This document shows, piece after piece, positions 1 to 6,745 of a stretch of 12,502 nt of DNA. Positions within the stretch are counted from its first letter, which is position 1; the number at the start of each line of letters is the position of its first letter. The notes under the pieces were generated by a model. The model saw only the letters and a program-made list of their open reading frames with translations. It was not told the DNA's origin and ran no database searches. The stretch comes from Candidatus Palibaumannia cicadellinicola. Lineage in GTDB: Bacteria; Pseudomonadota; Gammaproteobacteria; Enterobacterales; Enterobacteriaceae. The DNA lies in the NCBI RefSeq assembly GCF_002855795.1, contig NZ_NJPO01000152.1, positions 1 to 12,502 of the forward strand, written 5' to 3'. The position numbers and the translations under genes were made by a program.

Positions 1-75
1 ATTACGAACGAAATAACATTCATAATATAGCAATTATCTCATAATAAAAAGCAATAGGTTGTACTATTTTTAGTA

Positions 76-97
76 AAGGATAACGATGACAAAATGA
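76..97 (+). promoter_or_regulatory. three-codon mini-ORF (Met-Thr-Lys-stop) with its own ribosome site upstream of crp
   Basis: An AAGGA ribosome-binding sequence at 76-80 sits 5 nt before ATG ACA AAA TGA (86-97). The stop overlaps the GAGGA (96-100) that serves crp. The word GGATAAC occurs twice, at 78-84 and 98-104, so the crp initiation region looks locally duplicated. I infer that a ribosome ending on the mini-ORF would stop on the crp ribosome site and could affect crp translation. A chance arrangement is quite possible. The rest of 1-109 is AT-rich leader in which I could not identify a convincing sigma-70 promoter or a CRP operator. Confidence 0.3.
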
Positions 98-109
98 GGA
101 TAACAGAGA

Positions 110-742
110 ATGGTTCTCAGTAAACCACAAACTGACCCTACGCTCGAATGGTTCCTGTCTCATTGCCATATTCATAAGTATCCATCGAAGAGTACGTTGA
201 TTTACCAGGGTGAAAAAGCAGATACTCTTTACTACCTTATTAAAGGTTCAGTGACTGTGCTAATCAAGGATAAAGAAGGCAAAGAAATGATTCTATCTTA
301 TCTAAATAAAGATAATTTTCTGGGCGAGTTGGGATTATTTGAAGAAGGTCAGGAACGCAGCGCTTGGGTACGAGCAAAAGCTACTTGCGAAGTAGCTGAA
401 ATATCTTATAAGAAATTTAGACAGCTTATTAAAGTTAATCCAGATATTATCATGCGCTTAGCATCACAGATTGCTAGCCGCTTGCAGGTTACCTCAGAGA
501 AAGTAGGTAATTTAGCTTTCCTTGATGTTACTGGACGCATTGCACATACCTTACTAAATCTTACTAAAGAGCCTGATGCTATGACTCATCCAGACGGCAT
601 GCAAATAAAAATTACCCGCCAGGAGATAGGGCAGATTGTGGGATGTTCACGGGAGACTGTTGGTCGTATTTTAAAAATGCTTGAAGATCAGAATATCCTA
701 TCTGCCCATGGTAAGACTATTGTAGTTTATGGTACTCGTTAA
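110..742 (+). CDS. crp: cAMP receptor protein CRP (catabolite activator, global transcription regulator)
   Basis: CRP is a homodimeric, cAMP-dependent transcription factor that binds TGTGA-type inverted repeats and recruits RNA polymerase. The 210-residue product has the same length as E. coli CRP and matches it from MVL to the C-terminal VVYGTR. The cyclic-nucleotide domain spans about residues 1-135. The cAMP-contact residues are present (Met counted as 1): Gly72-Glu73, Arg83-Ser84, Arg124 and Thr128-Ser129. After the hinge, the winged helix-turn-helix at about 169-190 keeps the DNA-reading residues Arg181, Glu182 and Arg186. ATG at 110 follows GAGGA at 96-100. The gene converges on pabA. 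Keeping an intact global regulator is notable in a genome this reduced. I saw no clear CRP operator in the window, so its local targets are unknown. The family call is certain; whether cAMP is made in this organism cannot be seen here. Confidence 0.98.
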   Translation: MVLSKPQTDPTLEWFLSHCHIHKYPSKSTLIYQGEKADTLYYLIKGSVTVLIKDKEGKEMILSYLNKDNFLGELGLFEEGQERSAWVRAKATCEVAEISYKKFRQLIKVNPDIIMRLASQIASRLQVTSEKVGNLAFLDVTGRIAHTLLNLTKEPDAMTHPDGMQIKITRQEIGQIVGCSRETVGRILKMLEDQNILSAHGKTIVVYGTR

Positions 743-749
743 TTTTCGT

Positions 750-767
750 TAGCTTATTTTGAAGCTA
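750..767 (+). terminator. short hairpin just after crp, possible weak terminator
   Basis: TAGCTT at 750-755 and AAGCTA at 762-767 form a 6-bp stem with a 6-nt loop, 8 nt after the crp stop codon. No run of T follows directly, only a generally AT-rich stretch. It could help end crp transcripts, but it is far from a strong intrinsic terminator. Confidence 0.3.
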
Positions 768-798
768 CAGTTAGTTATATTATTCATTAAATCAAATA

Positions 799-865
799 AC
801 GTTGCTTTAATTATACTCATGCAGGAGACCTATCAGCTACCTAAAAATAATAGCATTAGCAACGT
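799..865. repeat. 8-bp inverted repeat spanning the crp-pabA junction and the pabA stop codon
   Basis: ACGTTGCT at 799-806 is the exact reverse complement of AGCAACGT at 858-865. If a 2-nt bulge is allowed, the stem extends by AAT/ATT. The right arm covers the first base of the pabA stop triplet and the codons before it; the intervening 51 nt are noncoding. It could be a shared weak 3' structure for the two convergent genes, or a mark of the deletion that removed the genes found here in E. coli. Confidence 0.4.
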
Positions 866-1443
866 AGTCTCAGAAAGTTATTCAGCAATTTATGTCCTTG
901 TTCACTCATAATACTTTCAGGATGAAACTGTACACCTTTCAATGCCAGAGAACGATGTTGGATAGCCATAATTTCGTCTTTTTCCCCTGCACGTAAACTC
1001 CATGCTGTTACTTCTAAACAAGGAGGAATGCTAGTAGCATCTAGCACTAAAGAATTGTAACGTATCACTTTGATTGGCTGTGCTAAACCCGCGAATAGTC
1101 CTTTTCTATGGTGCTTAATAATAGATATTTTTCCGTGCATAACCTTACGTGCCTGTACGACCTGAGCACCAAATACCTGACCAATAGCTTGATGACCTAG
1201 GCAAACACCTAAGATAGGTAATTTGCCGGCAAAGTAACGGATAGCTGACAAGGAAATGCCAGCTTCGTTTGGGGTGCCGGGACCAGGGGAAATAACTAGT
1301 TGCTGCGGGGCTAACTGCTCAATCTCTATCAGGTTAATGCTATCATTCCGTCTTACCTCGACCTGTGCACCCAATTCACAAAAATATTGATATAGATTCC
1401 AGGTAAATGAATCATAATTATCAATTATTAATAGTTTACTCAT
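856..1443 (-). CDS. pabA: aminodeoxychorismate synthase glutamine amidotransferase subunit PabA
   Basis: PabA releases ammonia from glutamine and passes it to PabB, which converts chorismate to 4-amino-4-deoxychorismate, a precursor of p-aminobenzoate and folate, in the cytosol. It is a class I glutamine amidotransferase. The motifs seen are IDNYDSF at the N terminus, SPGPGTP near 52-58, the nucleophile Cys81 in GVCLGHQ, and the His174/Glu176 pair in QFHPES. The sequence is closer to E. coli PabA (187 aa) than to TrpG, for example [12 protein letters not shown] chose ATG at 1443 (195 aa) because AAGG lies 7 nt upstream; an in-frame GTG at 1446 would add one residue. Compared with the E. coli protein as I recall it, there is a 4-residue insert around [11 protein letters not shown] and Asn130 replaces His in RYHSL. 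It probably lay beside argD originally, as in E. coli. Confidence 0.95.
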   Translation of the reverse strand: MSKLLIIDNYDSFTWNLYQYFCELGAQVEVRRNDSINLIEIEQLAPQQLVISPGPGTPNEAGISLSAIRYFAGKLPILGVCLGHQAIGQVFGAQVVQARKVMHGKISIIKHHRKGLFAGLAQPIKVIRYNSLVLDATSIPPCLEVTAWSLRAGEKDEIMAIQHRSLALKGVQFHPESIMSEQGHKLLNNFLRLRC

Positions 1444-1655
1444 CACATTGCCTTAACGTAAATATAAAAACATATGAGTTTCGCGAGAAACTTTTGATAA
1501 TATTTAGGCGTAATCTAAGCAAAAAACTAAACATTAGTTGTTCTGGAACCTATTTATCTTCCGTTCTGGCCTAACTCAAAGAGAAACAGAAAATCTTCTC
1601 TACCATCAAGCATTGGTTATAAAGCGCATAGGATATCTTTCTAAGAGAGGATACA
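1444..1655. other. divergent intergenic region between pabA and dnaB
   Basis: This AT-rich stretch must hold the promoters of both pabA (leftward) and dnaB (rightward), but I found no pair of -35/-10 boxes good enough to call. It contains a 6-bp stem AGTTTC (1477-1482) / GAAACT (1487-1492) closed by a GCGA tetraloop, and a looser AGAGAA (1580-1585) / TTCTCT (1596-1601) stem. I see no gene remnant and no tRNA. The part next to dnaB carries a leader ORF, listed separately. Confidence 0.5.
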
Positions 1656-1721
1656 ATGCATAATTCCTACGTTTATTCTCTATCAAGCAAAGTAATCATT
1701 TTATGTCAGAAAAAAAAGTAA
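1656..1721 (+). other. 21-codon leader ORF overlapping the dnaB start, ending on an A AAA AAG heptamer
   Basis: ATG at 1656 follows a strong ribosome-binding sequence (GAGAGG at 1645-1650, 5-nt spacer). The frame runs 21 codons and stops at TAA 1719-1721, inside dnaB but in another frame. Its last sense codons lie in an eight-A run that gives A AAA AAG (1712-1718), phased so that a -1 slip enters the dnaB frame at codon GTA 1718-1720. By contrast, the dnaB ATG at 1703 has no good purine-rich site upstream. This could be a coupling leader, an N-terminally extended DnaB made by frameshifting, or chance. No similarity to a known peptide is recognised. Confidence 0.3.
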
Positions 1722-3106
1722 CTCATAAAATAAATTTACCCCGAGATAACCAGGTAGAGGGTTTAAAAATGCCACCCCATTCGTTAGAAGCGGAACAGTC
1801 AGTGCTGGGCGGCTTAATGCTAGACAATAAGCGGTGGGATAATGTCTCCGAACGTGTAACAACTCATGATTTTTTTAATCGCCCGCACCGGTTAATTTTC
1901 AGAGAAATGCAGCGTTTACTAGACATGAGTAAACCTATTGACTTGATCACTCTTTCCGAATCTCTGGAGCAGAAAGGTGAGCTAGACGCAGTAGGTGGTT
2001 TTGCATACTTAGCGGAGTTATCAAAAAATACTCCTAGTGTTGCCAATATTTCTGCTTACGCAGATATTGTACATGAACGGGCGGTAGTACGTGAAATGAT
2101 AACTGTAGCTAATGAGATAGCAAATGCTGGATATAATCCGCAGGGCCGGAGTAGTGAAGATCTGCTAGATTTAGCAGAATCTAGGGTATTCCAGATAGCT
2201 GAGAATCGTGCCAGCAAAGATGAAGGTCCTAAAAGCATTGACCGTATTTTAGAAGATACTGTGACGCGCATTGAACAGCTATATCAGAATCCACACGATG
2301 GTGTAACTGGCATATCTAGTGGTTATCAGGACCTAGATAAAAAAACAGCTGGCTTACAAAAGTCTGATTTAATCATAGTTGCTGCGCGACCATCAATGGG
2401 AAAAACCACTTTTGCTATGAATATATGCGAAAATGCAGCTATGACAGAAGAAAAACCGGTACTTATTTTCAGCCTAGAGATGTCAGGTGAACAGATTATG
2501 ATACGTATGCTAGCTTCACTGTCGCGCGTCGATCATACGCGCATCCGTACTGGCAGACTAGACGATGAGGATTGGGCACGCCTATCTAGCACTATGGGCA
2601 TTCTGCTAGAAAAAAGGAATATGTATATTGATGATTCATCTGGTTTAACACCTACAGAAGTCCGTTCCCGTGCACGGCGGGTGTTCCGTGAACACGACGG
2701 TTTGAGCTTAATTATGATTGATTACTTACAACTAATGCGTGTACCGGCTTTGGCCGATAATCGTACGCTAGAGATTGCAGAAATATCCCGATCGCTGAAA
2801 GCTTTAGCGAAGGAGTTACAAGTACCAGTAGTAGCGCTTTCTCAGCTCAATCGAAGCCTAGAACAACGTGCAGATAAGCGGCCGGTCAACTCAGACTTAC
2901 GTGAATCAGGTTCTATAGAACAGGATGCGGACTTAATCATGTTTATTTATCGTGACGAAATTTATCATGATAACAGCGAAATGAAGGGTATCGCTGAAAT
3001 TATTCTGGGCAAACAGCGTAATGGCCCTATCGGTACTGTGCGGTTGACTTTTAACGAGCAGTGGTCACGGTTTGATAATTATGCCGGTCTACAGGATGCA
3101 GATTAG
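1703..3106 (+). CDS. dnaB: replicative DNA helicase DnaB
   Basis: DnaB is the hexameric 5'-3' helicase that drives the replication fork and works with DnaC, DnaG and the polymerase III tau subunit. The 467-residue product (E. coli: 471) aligns throughout. The N-terminal primase-interacting domain spans about 20-170, then a linker helix, then a RecA-like motor from about 200. Walker A is ARPSMGKTT at 228-236 (Lys234). The catalytic Glu259 lies in SLEM, Walker B ends at Asp340 in LIMIDYLQL, and Lys437/Arg439 in GKQRNG are the trans-acting finger residues. ATG at 1703 gives an N terminus close to the E. coli length, but its ribosome site is poor; an upstream leader ORF has a strong one. In E. 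coli alr follows dnaB; here a noncoding stretch and a tRNA follow. Neither neighbour is an E. coli neighbour, which points to rearrangement. Confidence 0.98.
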   Translation: MSEKKVTHKINLPRDNQVEGLKMPPHSLEAEQSVLGGLMLDNKRWDNVSERVTTHDFFNRPHRLIFREMQRLLDMSKPIDLITLSESLEQKGELDAVGGFAYLAELSKNTPSVANISAYADIVHERAVVREMITVANEIANAGYNPQGRSSEDLLDLAESRVFQIAENRASKDEGPKSIDRILEDTVTRIEQLYQNPHDGVTGISSGYQDLDKKTAGLQKSDLIIVAARPSMGKTTFAMNICENAAMTEEKPVLIFSLEMSGEQIMIRMLASLSRVDHTRIRTGRLDDEDWARLSSTMGILLEKRNMYIDDSSGLTPTEVRSRARRVFREHDGLSLIMIDYLQLMRVPALADNRTLEIAEISRSLKALAKELQVPVVALSQLNRSLEQRADKRPVNSDLRESGSIEQDADLIMFIYRDEIYHDNSEMKGIAEIILGKQRNGPIGTVRLTFNEQWSRFDNYAGLQDAD

Positions 3107-3145
3107 TATAAAGTATCGTTTTTGTTTCAATAGTAGTAAAGTAAC

Positions 3146-3165
3146 TATTCTCTAGCATGAGAATA
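3146..3165 (+). terminator. hairpin downstream of dnaB, possible weak terminator
   Basis: TATTCTC (3146-3152) pairs perfectly with GAGAATA (3159-3165) around a 6-nt loop, 39 nt after the dnaB stop. It has two GC pairs and no following T run, so any termination would be weak. It is the best 3' structure I can see for dnaB. Confidence 0.3.
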
Positions 3166-3203
3166 ATAGCTAATAACATAACCGTTTAGCTTGAGTCAGT
3201 TAG

Positions 3204-3232
3204 ATCACAGACCTTCTACCAGTAAATATGAT
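3204..3232 (+). promoter_or_regulatory. candidate sigma-70 promoter for the tRNA-Arg gene
   Basis: ATCACA at 3204-3209 (4 of 6 against TTGACA) and TATGAT at 3227-3232 (5 of 6 against TATAAT) are separated by 17 nt. Transcription would begin near 3239, about 10 nt before the mature 5' end of the tRNA, leaving a short leader for RNase P. Overlapping AT-rich words make other -10 choices possible (for example GATAAT at 3230-3235). Confidence 0.4.
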
Positions 3233-3249
3233 AATAATCATTAATCTGT

Positions 3250-3322
3250 GTCTCCGTAGTTAAAAAGGAGATAACAAGCTCCTCCTAAGAGCTAGTTGCA
3301 GGTTCGATTCCTGTCGGAGACA
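3250..3322 (+). tRNA. argW: tRNA-Arg with anticodon CCU (decodes AGG)
   Basis: The 73-nt gene folds as a full cloverleaf. The acceptor stem GTCTCCG/CGGAGAC has 7 pairs and is followed by discriminator A73. The D stem is GTTA/TAAC with GG in the loop. The anticodon stem is AGCTC/GAGCT with loop CTCCTAA, giving anticodon CCT. The variable loop is 4 nt (AGTT). The T arm is GCAGG/CCTGT with loop TTCGATT. It closely resembles E. coli argW, including A20 and C35, which are arginine identity elements. The 3' CCA is not encoded: AACC follows the discriminator. The tRNA must therefore be finished by the CCA-adding enzyme, unlike E. coli tRNAs. It stands alone between dnaB and dnaK. AGG codons do occur nearby, for example in dnaB. 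Confidence 0.95.
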
Positions 3323-3467
3323 AACCTTTACGTTACTAAGAAATTGATTAAATAAATTTCATCTTGCTGCCTAATAACAATTCACAATCTTTCAGTATAT
3401 TTGGTTCAATCACTATCAATTAATGACATTTGGGGTAGGATACCATGGATTTTTTTATATTATCCCC

Positions 3468-3493
3468 CTTGATGCTGGGCAGTGTGACCCCAT
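3468..3493 (+). promoter_or_regulatory. sigma-32 (heat-shock) promoter of dnaK-dnaJ
   Basis: CTTGAT at 3468-3473 is preceded by CCCC and followed after exactly 14 nt by CCCCAT at 3488-3493. This matches the RpoH consensus (CTTGAa, then CCCCAT) and, as I recall it, the E. coli dnaK P1 promoter, which has the same two boxes at the same spacing. Transcription should start near 3500, leaving a leader of about 120 nt before dnaK. The flanking DNA has diverged and is AT-rich, so the boxes look selectively kept. The presence of rpoH in this genome is inferred, not seen. Confidence 0.85.
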
Positions 3494-3524
3494 CTTAATT
3501 GGCATCGAAGGTTGTTAAACCGGC

Positions 3525-3554
3525 AAAATAAACCAACAGCGAAAAATAAACCAA
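3525..3554 (+). repeat. two direct 12-nt repeats in the dnaK leader
   Basis: AAAATAAACCAA occurs at 3525-3536 and again at 3543-3554. The second copy runs into the perfect palindrome AAACTAGTTT (3553-3562). Either copy could pair through TAAACC with GGTTTA at 3577-3582, giving alternative weak leader folds. The words are AT-rich and could be chance or a small local duplication. No other gene or strong second promoter is apparent between 3323 and 3622; a 7-T run lies at 3450-3456. Confidence 0.5.
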
Positions 3555-3622
3555 ACTAGTTTATAAATGCACATTAGGTTTACGATAACAACAAATTTGA
3601 CCTTTTTTGTGGAGATGTTTAG

Positions 3623-5518
3623 ATGGGAAAAATAATTGGGATTGACTTAGGTACAACCAACTCCTGTATTGCAATTGTAGAAGGTACTAAACCTCGTGTA
3701 CTAGAAAATAGTGAAGGAGATCGTACCACTCCTTCTATTATTGCTTATACTCAAGATGGAGAGATTCTTGTTGGCCAACCGGCTAAACGTCAGTCTGCTA
3801 CCAACCCGCAAAATACCCTGTTTGCTATCAAGCGTTTAATTGGTCGCCGTTTCCAAGATGAAGAAGTACAGCGTGATGTGAATATCATGCCTTATAAAAT
3901 AATTGCTGCCGATAATGGTGATGCTTGGCTGGAGATTAAGGGCCAAAAAATGGCACCCCCGCAGATTTCAGCTGAGATTTTAAAAAAGATGAAAAAAACG
4001 GCAGAAGATTATCTAGGCGAATCTATTACTGAAGCGGTCATTACCGTACCTGCTTACTTTAATGATACACAGCGACAAGCAACTAAAGACGCAGGTAGGA
4101 TCGCAGGTCTAGAGGTTAAGCGCATTATAAACGAACCAACTGCTGCAGCTCTGGCCTACGGTTTAGATAAGGAAATAGGCAACCGTACTATCGCTGTCTA
4201 TGACCTTGGTGGTGGGACATTCGATATTTCCATTATTGAAATTGATGATGTTGATGGTGAGAAAACATTTGAAGTTTTGGCTACTAACGGCGATACCCAT
4301 CTTGGTGGTGAAGATTTCGATAGTAGATTGATTAACTATTTAGTTGATGAGTTTAAGAAAGACCAAGGTATCGATCTACGTAATGATGCACTTGCTATGC
4401 AGCGTTTGAAAGAAGCAGCTGAAAAAGCAAAAATAGAATTATCAGCCGCGCAGCAAACTGATGTGAACCTGCCTTATATCACTGCTGATGCTACTGGTCC
4501 TAAGCATATGAATATCAAAGTTACCCGTGCCAAACTTGAGTCTTTAGTAGAAGATTTGGTTCACCGTACTATGGAGCCTTTAAAAGTAGCGTTGAAAGAT
4601 GCTGGCCTGTCTATTTCGGATATTAAAGACGTAATATTAGTTGGTGGGCAAACTCGTATGCCGCTAGTACAGAAGAAAGTCACCGACTTTTTTGGTAAAG
4701 AACCACGCAAAGATGTAAACCCAGACGAAGCAGTTGCTATCGGTGCTGCGGTTCAAGGCGGCGTACTATCTGGAAATGTAAAAGATGTGCTATTACTGGA
4801 TGTGACTCCATTGTCGCTAGGCATAGAAACCATGGGTGGGGTGATGACGCTGCTTATTCCTAAGAATACTACGATTCCAACTAAGCACAGCCAAGTGTTT
4901 TCTACTGCAGAGGACAACCAGTCTGCTGTGACTATTCATGTACTACAGGGTGAACGTAAACGTGCTGGAGATAATAAGTCTCTAGGTCAGTTTAACCTAG
5001 ATGGTATTGCACCGGCGATACGAGGTATTCCGCAAATAGAAGTAACGTTTGACATTGATGCCGATGGGATTCTGCATGTCTCAGCTAAGGACAAAAAAAG
5101 CGGGCGTGAACAAAAAATTACTATAAAAGCATCCTCTGGTCTGAGTGAAGCAGAAATTAAAAAGATGGTACAAGAAGCGGAAGCAAATGCCGAATCTGAT
5201 CGTAAATTTGAAGAGTTAGTACAGATCCGTAATCAGGCTGATAACTTAATGCACAGCACTAACAAACAGTTAGAAGAGTACGGTAACCAGTTGTCGGACG
5301 AAGAAAAAAAGGCTATAGCAGATGCTCGTCAAAATTTGAATACAGCGTTGAAAGGTGAAAACAAAGCTGATATCGAAACAACAATGCAGTCTTTGATCCA
5401 AATTTCTAGTAAATTGCTCAAAGTTACGCCACAGCAAACCCAGGCTGCAGACGATAACACTAAGGTCGATGACAACGTTGTCGATGCTGAGTTCGAAGAA
5501 GTAAAAGATAAAAAATAA
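3623..5518 (+). CDS. dnaK: Hsp70 chaperone DnaK
   Basis: DnaK is the ATP-driven cytosolic chaperone that binds exposed hydrophobic peptides, with DnaJ and GrpE as partners. The product has 631 residues (E. coli: 638). The nucleotide-binding domain spans about 1-385 and carries the phosphate loop IDLGTTNS (7-14), Lys70, Glu171, Asp194 and Thr199. The linker VLLLDVTPL follows at 389-397, then the beta substrate-binding domain (about 393-505, including Met404 and Val436), then the helical lid. The C-terminal EEVKDKK motif is kept, while the disordered tail before it is shorter and different from E. coli. GGAGA at 3611-3615 lies 7 nt before ATG 3623. It is the first gene of an operon with dnaJ, driven by a sigma-32 promoter. 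High chaperone output is typical of endosymbionts, but expression level is not visible here. Confidence 0.99.
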   Translation: MGKIIGIDLGTTNSCIAIVEGTKPRVLENSEGDRTTPSIIAYTQDGEILVGQPAKRQSATNPQNTLFAIKRLIGRRFQDEEVQRDVNIMPYKIIAADNGDAWLEIKGQKMAPPQISAEILKKMKKTAEDYLGESITEAVITVPAYFNDTQRQATKDAGRIAGLEVKRIINEPTAAALAYGLDKEIGNRTIAVYDLGGGTFDISIIEIDDVDGEKTFEVLATNGDTHLGGEDFDSRLINYLVDEFKKDQGIDLRNDALAMQRLKEAAEKAKIELSAAQQTDVNLPYITADATGPKHMNIKVTRAKLESLVEDLVHRTMEPLKVALKDAGLSISDIKDVILVGGQTRMPLVQKKVTDFFGKEPRKDVNPDEAVAIGAAVQGGVLSGNVKDVLLLDVTPLSLGIETMGGVMTLLIPKNTTIPTKHSQVFSTAEDNQSAVTIHVLQGERKRAGDNKSLGQFNLDGIAPAIRGIPQIEVTFDIDADGILHVSAKDKKSGREQKITIKASSGLSEAEIKKMVQEAEANAESDRKFEELVQIRNQADNLMHSTNKQLEEYGNQLSDEEKKAIADARQNLNTALKGENKADIETTMQSLIQISSKLLKVTPQQTQAADDNTKVDDNVVDAEFEEVKDKK

Positions 5519-5536
5519 TCGCCCCGAACAGGTTGA

Positions 5537-5607
5537 GTCCTCGCTGCTGTTAGTTGCAAGCTCGAGTATCAAACAAAAATCTTTGTTCGTGCCAGCATGT
5601 TGAGGAC
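5537..5607 (+). promoter_or_regulatory. foldable dnaK-dnaJ spacer that can pair the dnaJ ribosome-binding sequence
   Basis: The spacer between dnaK and dnaJ (5519-5618) contains nested complementary pairs: GTCCTC (5537-5542) with GAGGAC (5602-5607), GCTG (5546-5549) with CAGC (5593-5596), and AACAAA (5572-5577) with TTTGTT (5582-5587) around a 4-nt loop. GAGG at 5602-5605 is the only strong ribosome-binding sequence before dnaJ, although it is 13 nt from the ATG. Pairing would hide it. In E. coli the same spacer is also structured and is annotated as the small RNA tpke11; the sequences here look unrelated. A role in setting the DnaK:DnaJ ratio or in temperature response is inference. Confidence 0.4.
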
Positions 5608-5618
5608 AGAAAGAAACG

Positions 5619-6731
5619 ATGGCGAAATCAGACTATTATCATATTTTAGGAGTTTCTAAAAATGCCGACGAGCGTGAAATAAAAAAGGCTTATAAACGCC
5701 TAGCAATGAAATTTCACCCAGATCGGAATCCAGGAAATGCTGAAGCTGAAGTAAAATTCAAAGAGATCAAAGAAGCCTACGAAGTATTAACCGATGGGCA
5801 AAAGCGTGCCGCTTACGACCAATACGGCCATATGGCGTTTGAACAAGAGAGTATGGGCGGTAGTGCTGACTTCAGCGATATTTTTGGCGAGGTGTTTGGC
5901 GATATATTTGGAGGAGGACGTCGGCAGCGTGCTAGCAGAGGCTCTGATTTACGCTATAACATGGAGCTTACTCTTGAAGAAGCAGTGCGTGGAGTCACTC
6001 GTGAAATTCGTATCCCAGTTTTAGACGAGTGTAAAGCATGTCATGGTAATGGTGCAAAGCCAGGCACTTCATCGATCACCTGTCCTACTTGTCACGGTCA
6101 AGGCCAGGTACAAATACGGCAGGGGTTCTTTACGGTACAACAAGTATGTCCGACTTGTCATGGTCATGGCAAAGTAGTAAAAGAACCTTGTATCAAATGT
6201 AATGGTCACGGTAGGGTAAAAAAATCTAAAACACTGTCCGTGAAGATTCCGTCTGGTATCGATACTGGTGATCGCATTCGTCTATCTGGTGAAGGCGAAG
6301 CGGGCGAGTATGGTGCACAAGCTGGTGATCTGTATGTGCAGGTGCAGGTATGTAAGCATCCTATTTTCGACCGTGAAGAAAATAACCTGTACTGTGAAGT
6401 GCCGATAAACTTTGCCATGGCTGCATTGGGTGGTGAAATTGAAGTACCTACTATTGACGGGCGGATTAAACTAAAAGTACCGGCAGAAACCCAAACCGGT
6501 AGAGTGTTTCGAATGCGTGGCAAAGGAGTAAAATCGGTACGTAGCGGCAGCCAAGGTGACTTGCTGTGCCGTGTAGTAGTAGAGACTCCGGTAAAGTTAA
6601 ACGAACTACAGAAGCAGCTCTTGCGGGAGCTAGAAGATAGCTTTGGCGGACCTAGTGGTAATCAAAATAGTCCGCGATTGAAAAGTTTTCTTGATGGAGT
6701 CAAAAAGTTTTTTGATGATTTAACCCGTTAG
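5619..6731 (+). CDS. dnaJ: Hsp40 co-chaperone DnaJ
   Basis: DnaJ delivers unfolded substrates to DnaK and stimulates its ATPase. The 370-residue product (E. coli: 376) has a J domain at about 1-70 with the HPD motif at 33-35. A Gly/Phe region follows at about 71-105, then four CxxCxGxG zinc repeats starting at Cys138, Cys155, Cys177 and Cys191, and C-terminal substrate domains ending in KKFFDDLTR as in E. coli. All eight zinc cysteines are present. The Gly/Phe region is shorter than in E. coli: the glycine run after FEQ is reduced to ESMGGS. The gene is second in the dnaK operon, and its own ribosome site is weak or structured. It converges on rpsT with only 14 bp between the stop codons and no clear terminator. 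Confidence 0.98.
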   Translation: MAKSDYYHILGVSKNADEREIKKAYKRLAMKFHPDRNPGNAEAEVKFKEIKEAYEVLTDGQKRAAYDQYGHMAFEQESMGGSADFSDIFGEVFGDIFGGGRRQRASRGSDLRYNMELTLEEAVRGVTREIRIPVLDECKACHGNGAKPGTSSITCPTCHGQGQVQIRQGFFTVQQVCPTCHGHGKVVKEPCIKCNGHGRVKKSKTLSVKIPSGIDTGDRIRLSGEGEAGEYGAQAGDLYVQVQVCKHPIFDREENNLYCEVPINFAMAALGGEIEVPTIDGRIKLKVPAETQTGRVFRMRGKGVKSVRSGSQGDLLCRVVVETPVKLNELQKQLLRELEDSFGGPSGNQNSPRLKSFLDGVKKFFDDLTR

Positions 6732-6745
6732 TAAATCTAAAACTT

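Noticed and set aside
1477..1492. AGTTTC-GCGA-GAAACT hairpin between pabA and dnaB, considered as a terminator or protein site
   Set aside because: It lies in the pabA leader side of a divergent region where no upstream rightward gene needs a terminator. It is recorded in the intergenic entry only.
3340..3360. GAAATT/AATTTC hairpin 17 nt after the tRNA
   Set aside because: The 6-bp stem has one GC pair and a 9-nt loop with no T run; expected by chance in DNA this AT-rich.
3434..3456. GGTA-GGA-TACC hairpin followed by a 7-T run, a possible terminator after the tRNA
   Set aside because: The stem has only 4 bp and is separated from the T run by 5 nt, too weak to call.
3482..3500. TGTGA at 3483-3487 upstream of dnaK as a CRP half-site
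   Set aside because: The matching TCACA half is absent at the required spacing, and the bases belong to the sigma-32 promoter spacer.
5270..5572. Overlapping open frames on the minus strand across the 3' end of dnaK (5270-5572 and 5329-5559)
   Set aside because: They are antisense to a fully conserved dnaK coding region, have low-complexity hydrophobic products and no recognisable family.
6206..6523. 105-codon minus-strand open frame inside dnaJ
   Set aside because: It mirrors the codon structure of dnaJ; the product is rich in Ser, Pro and Arg with no motif or ribosome site.
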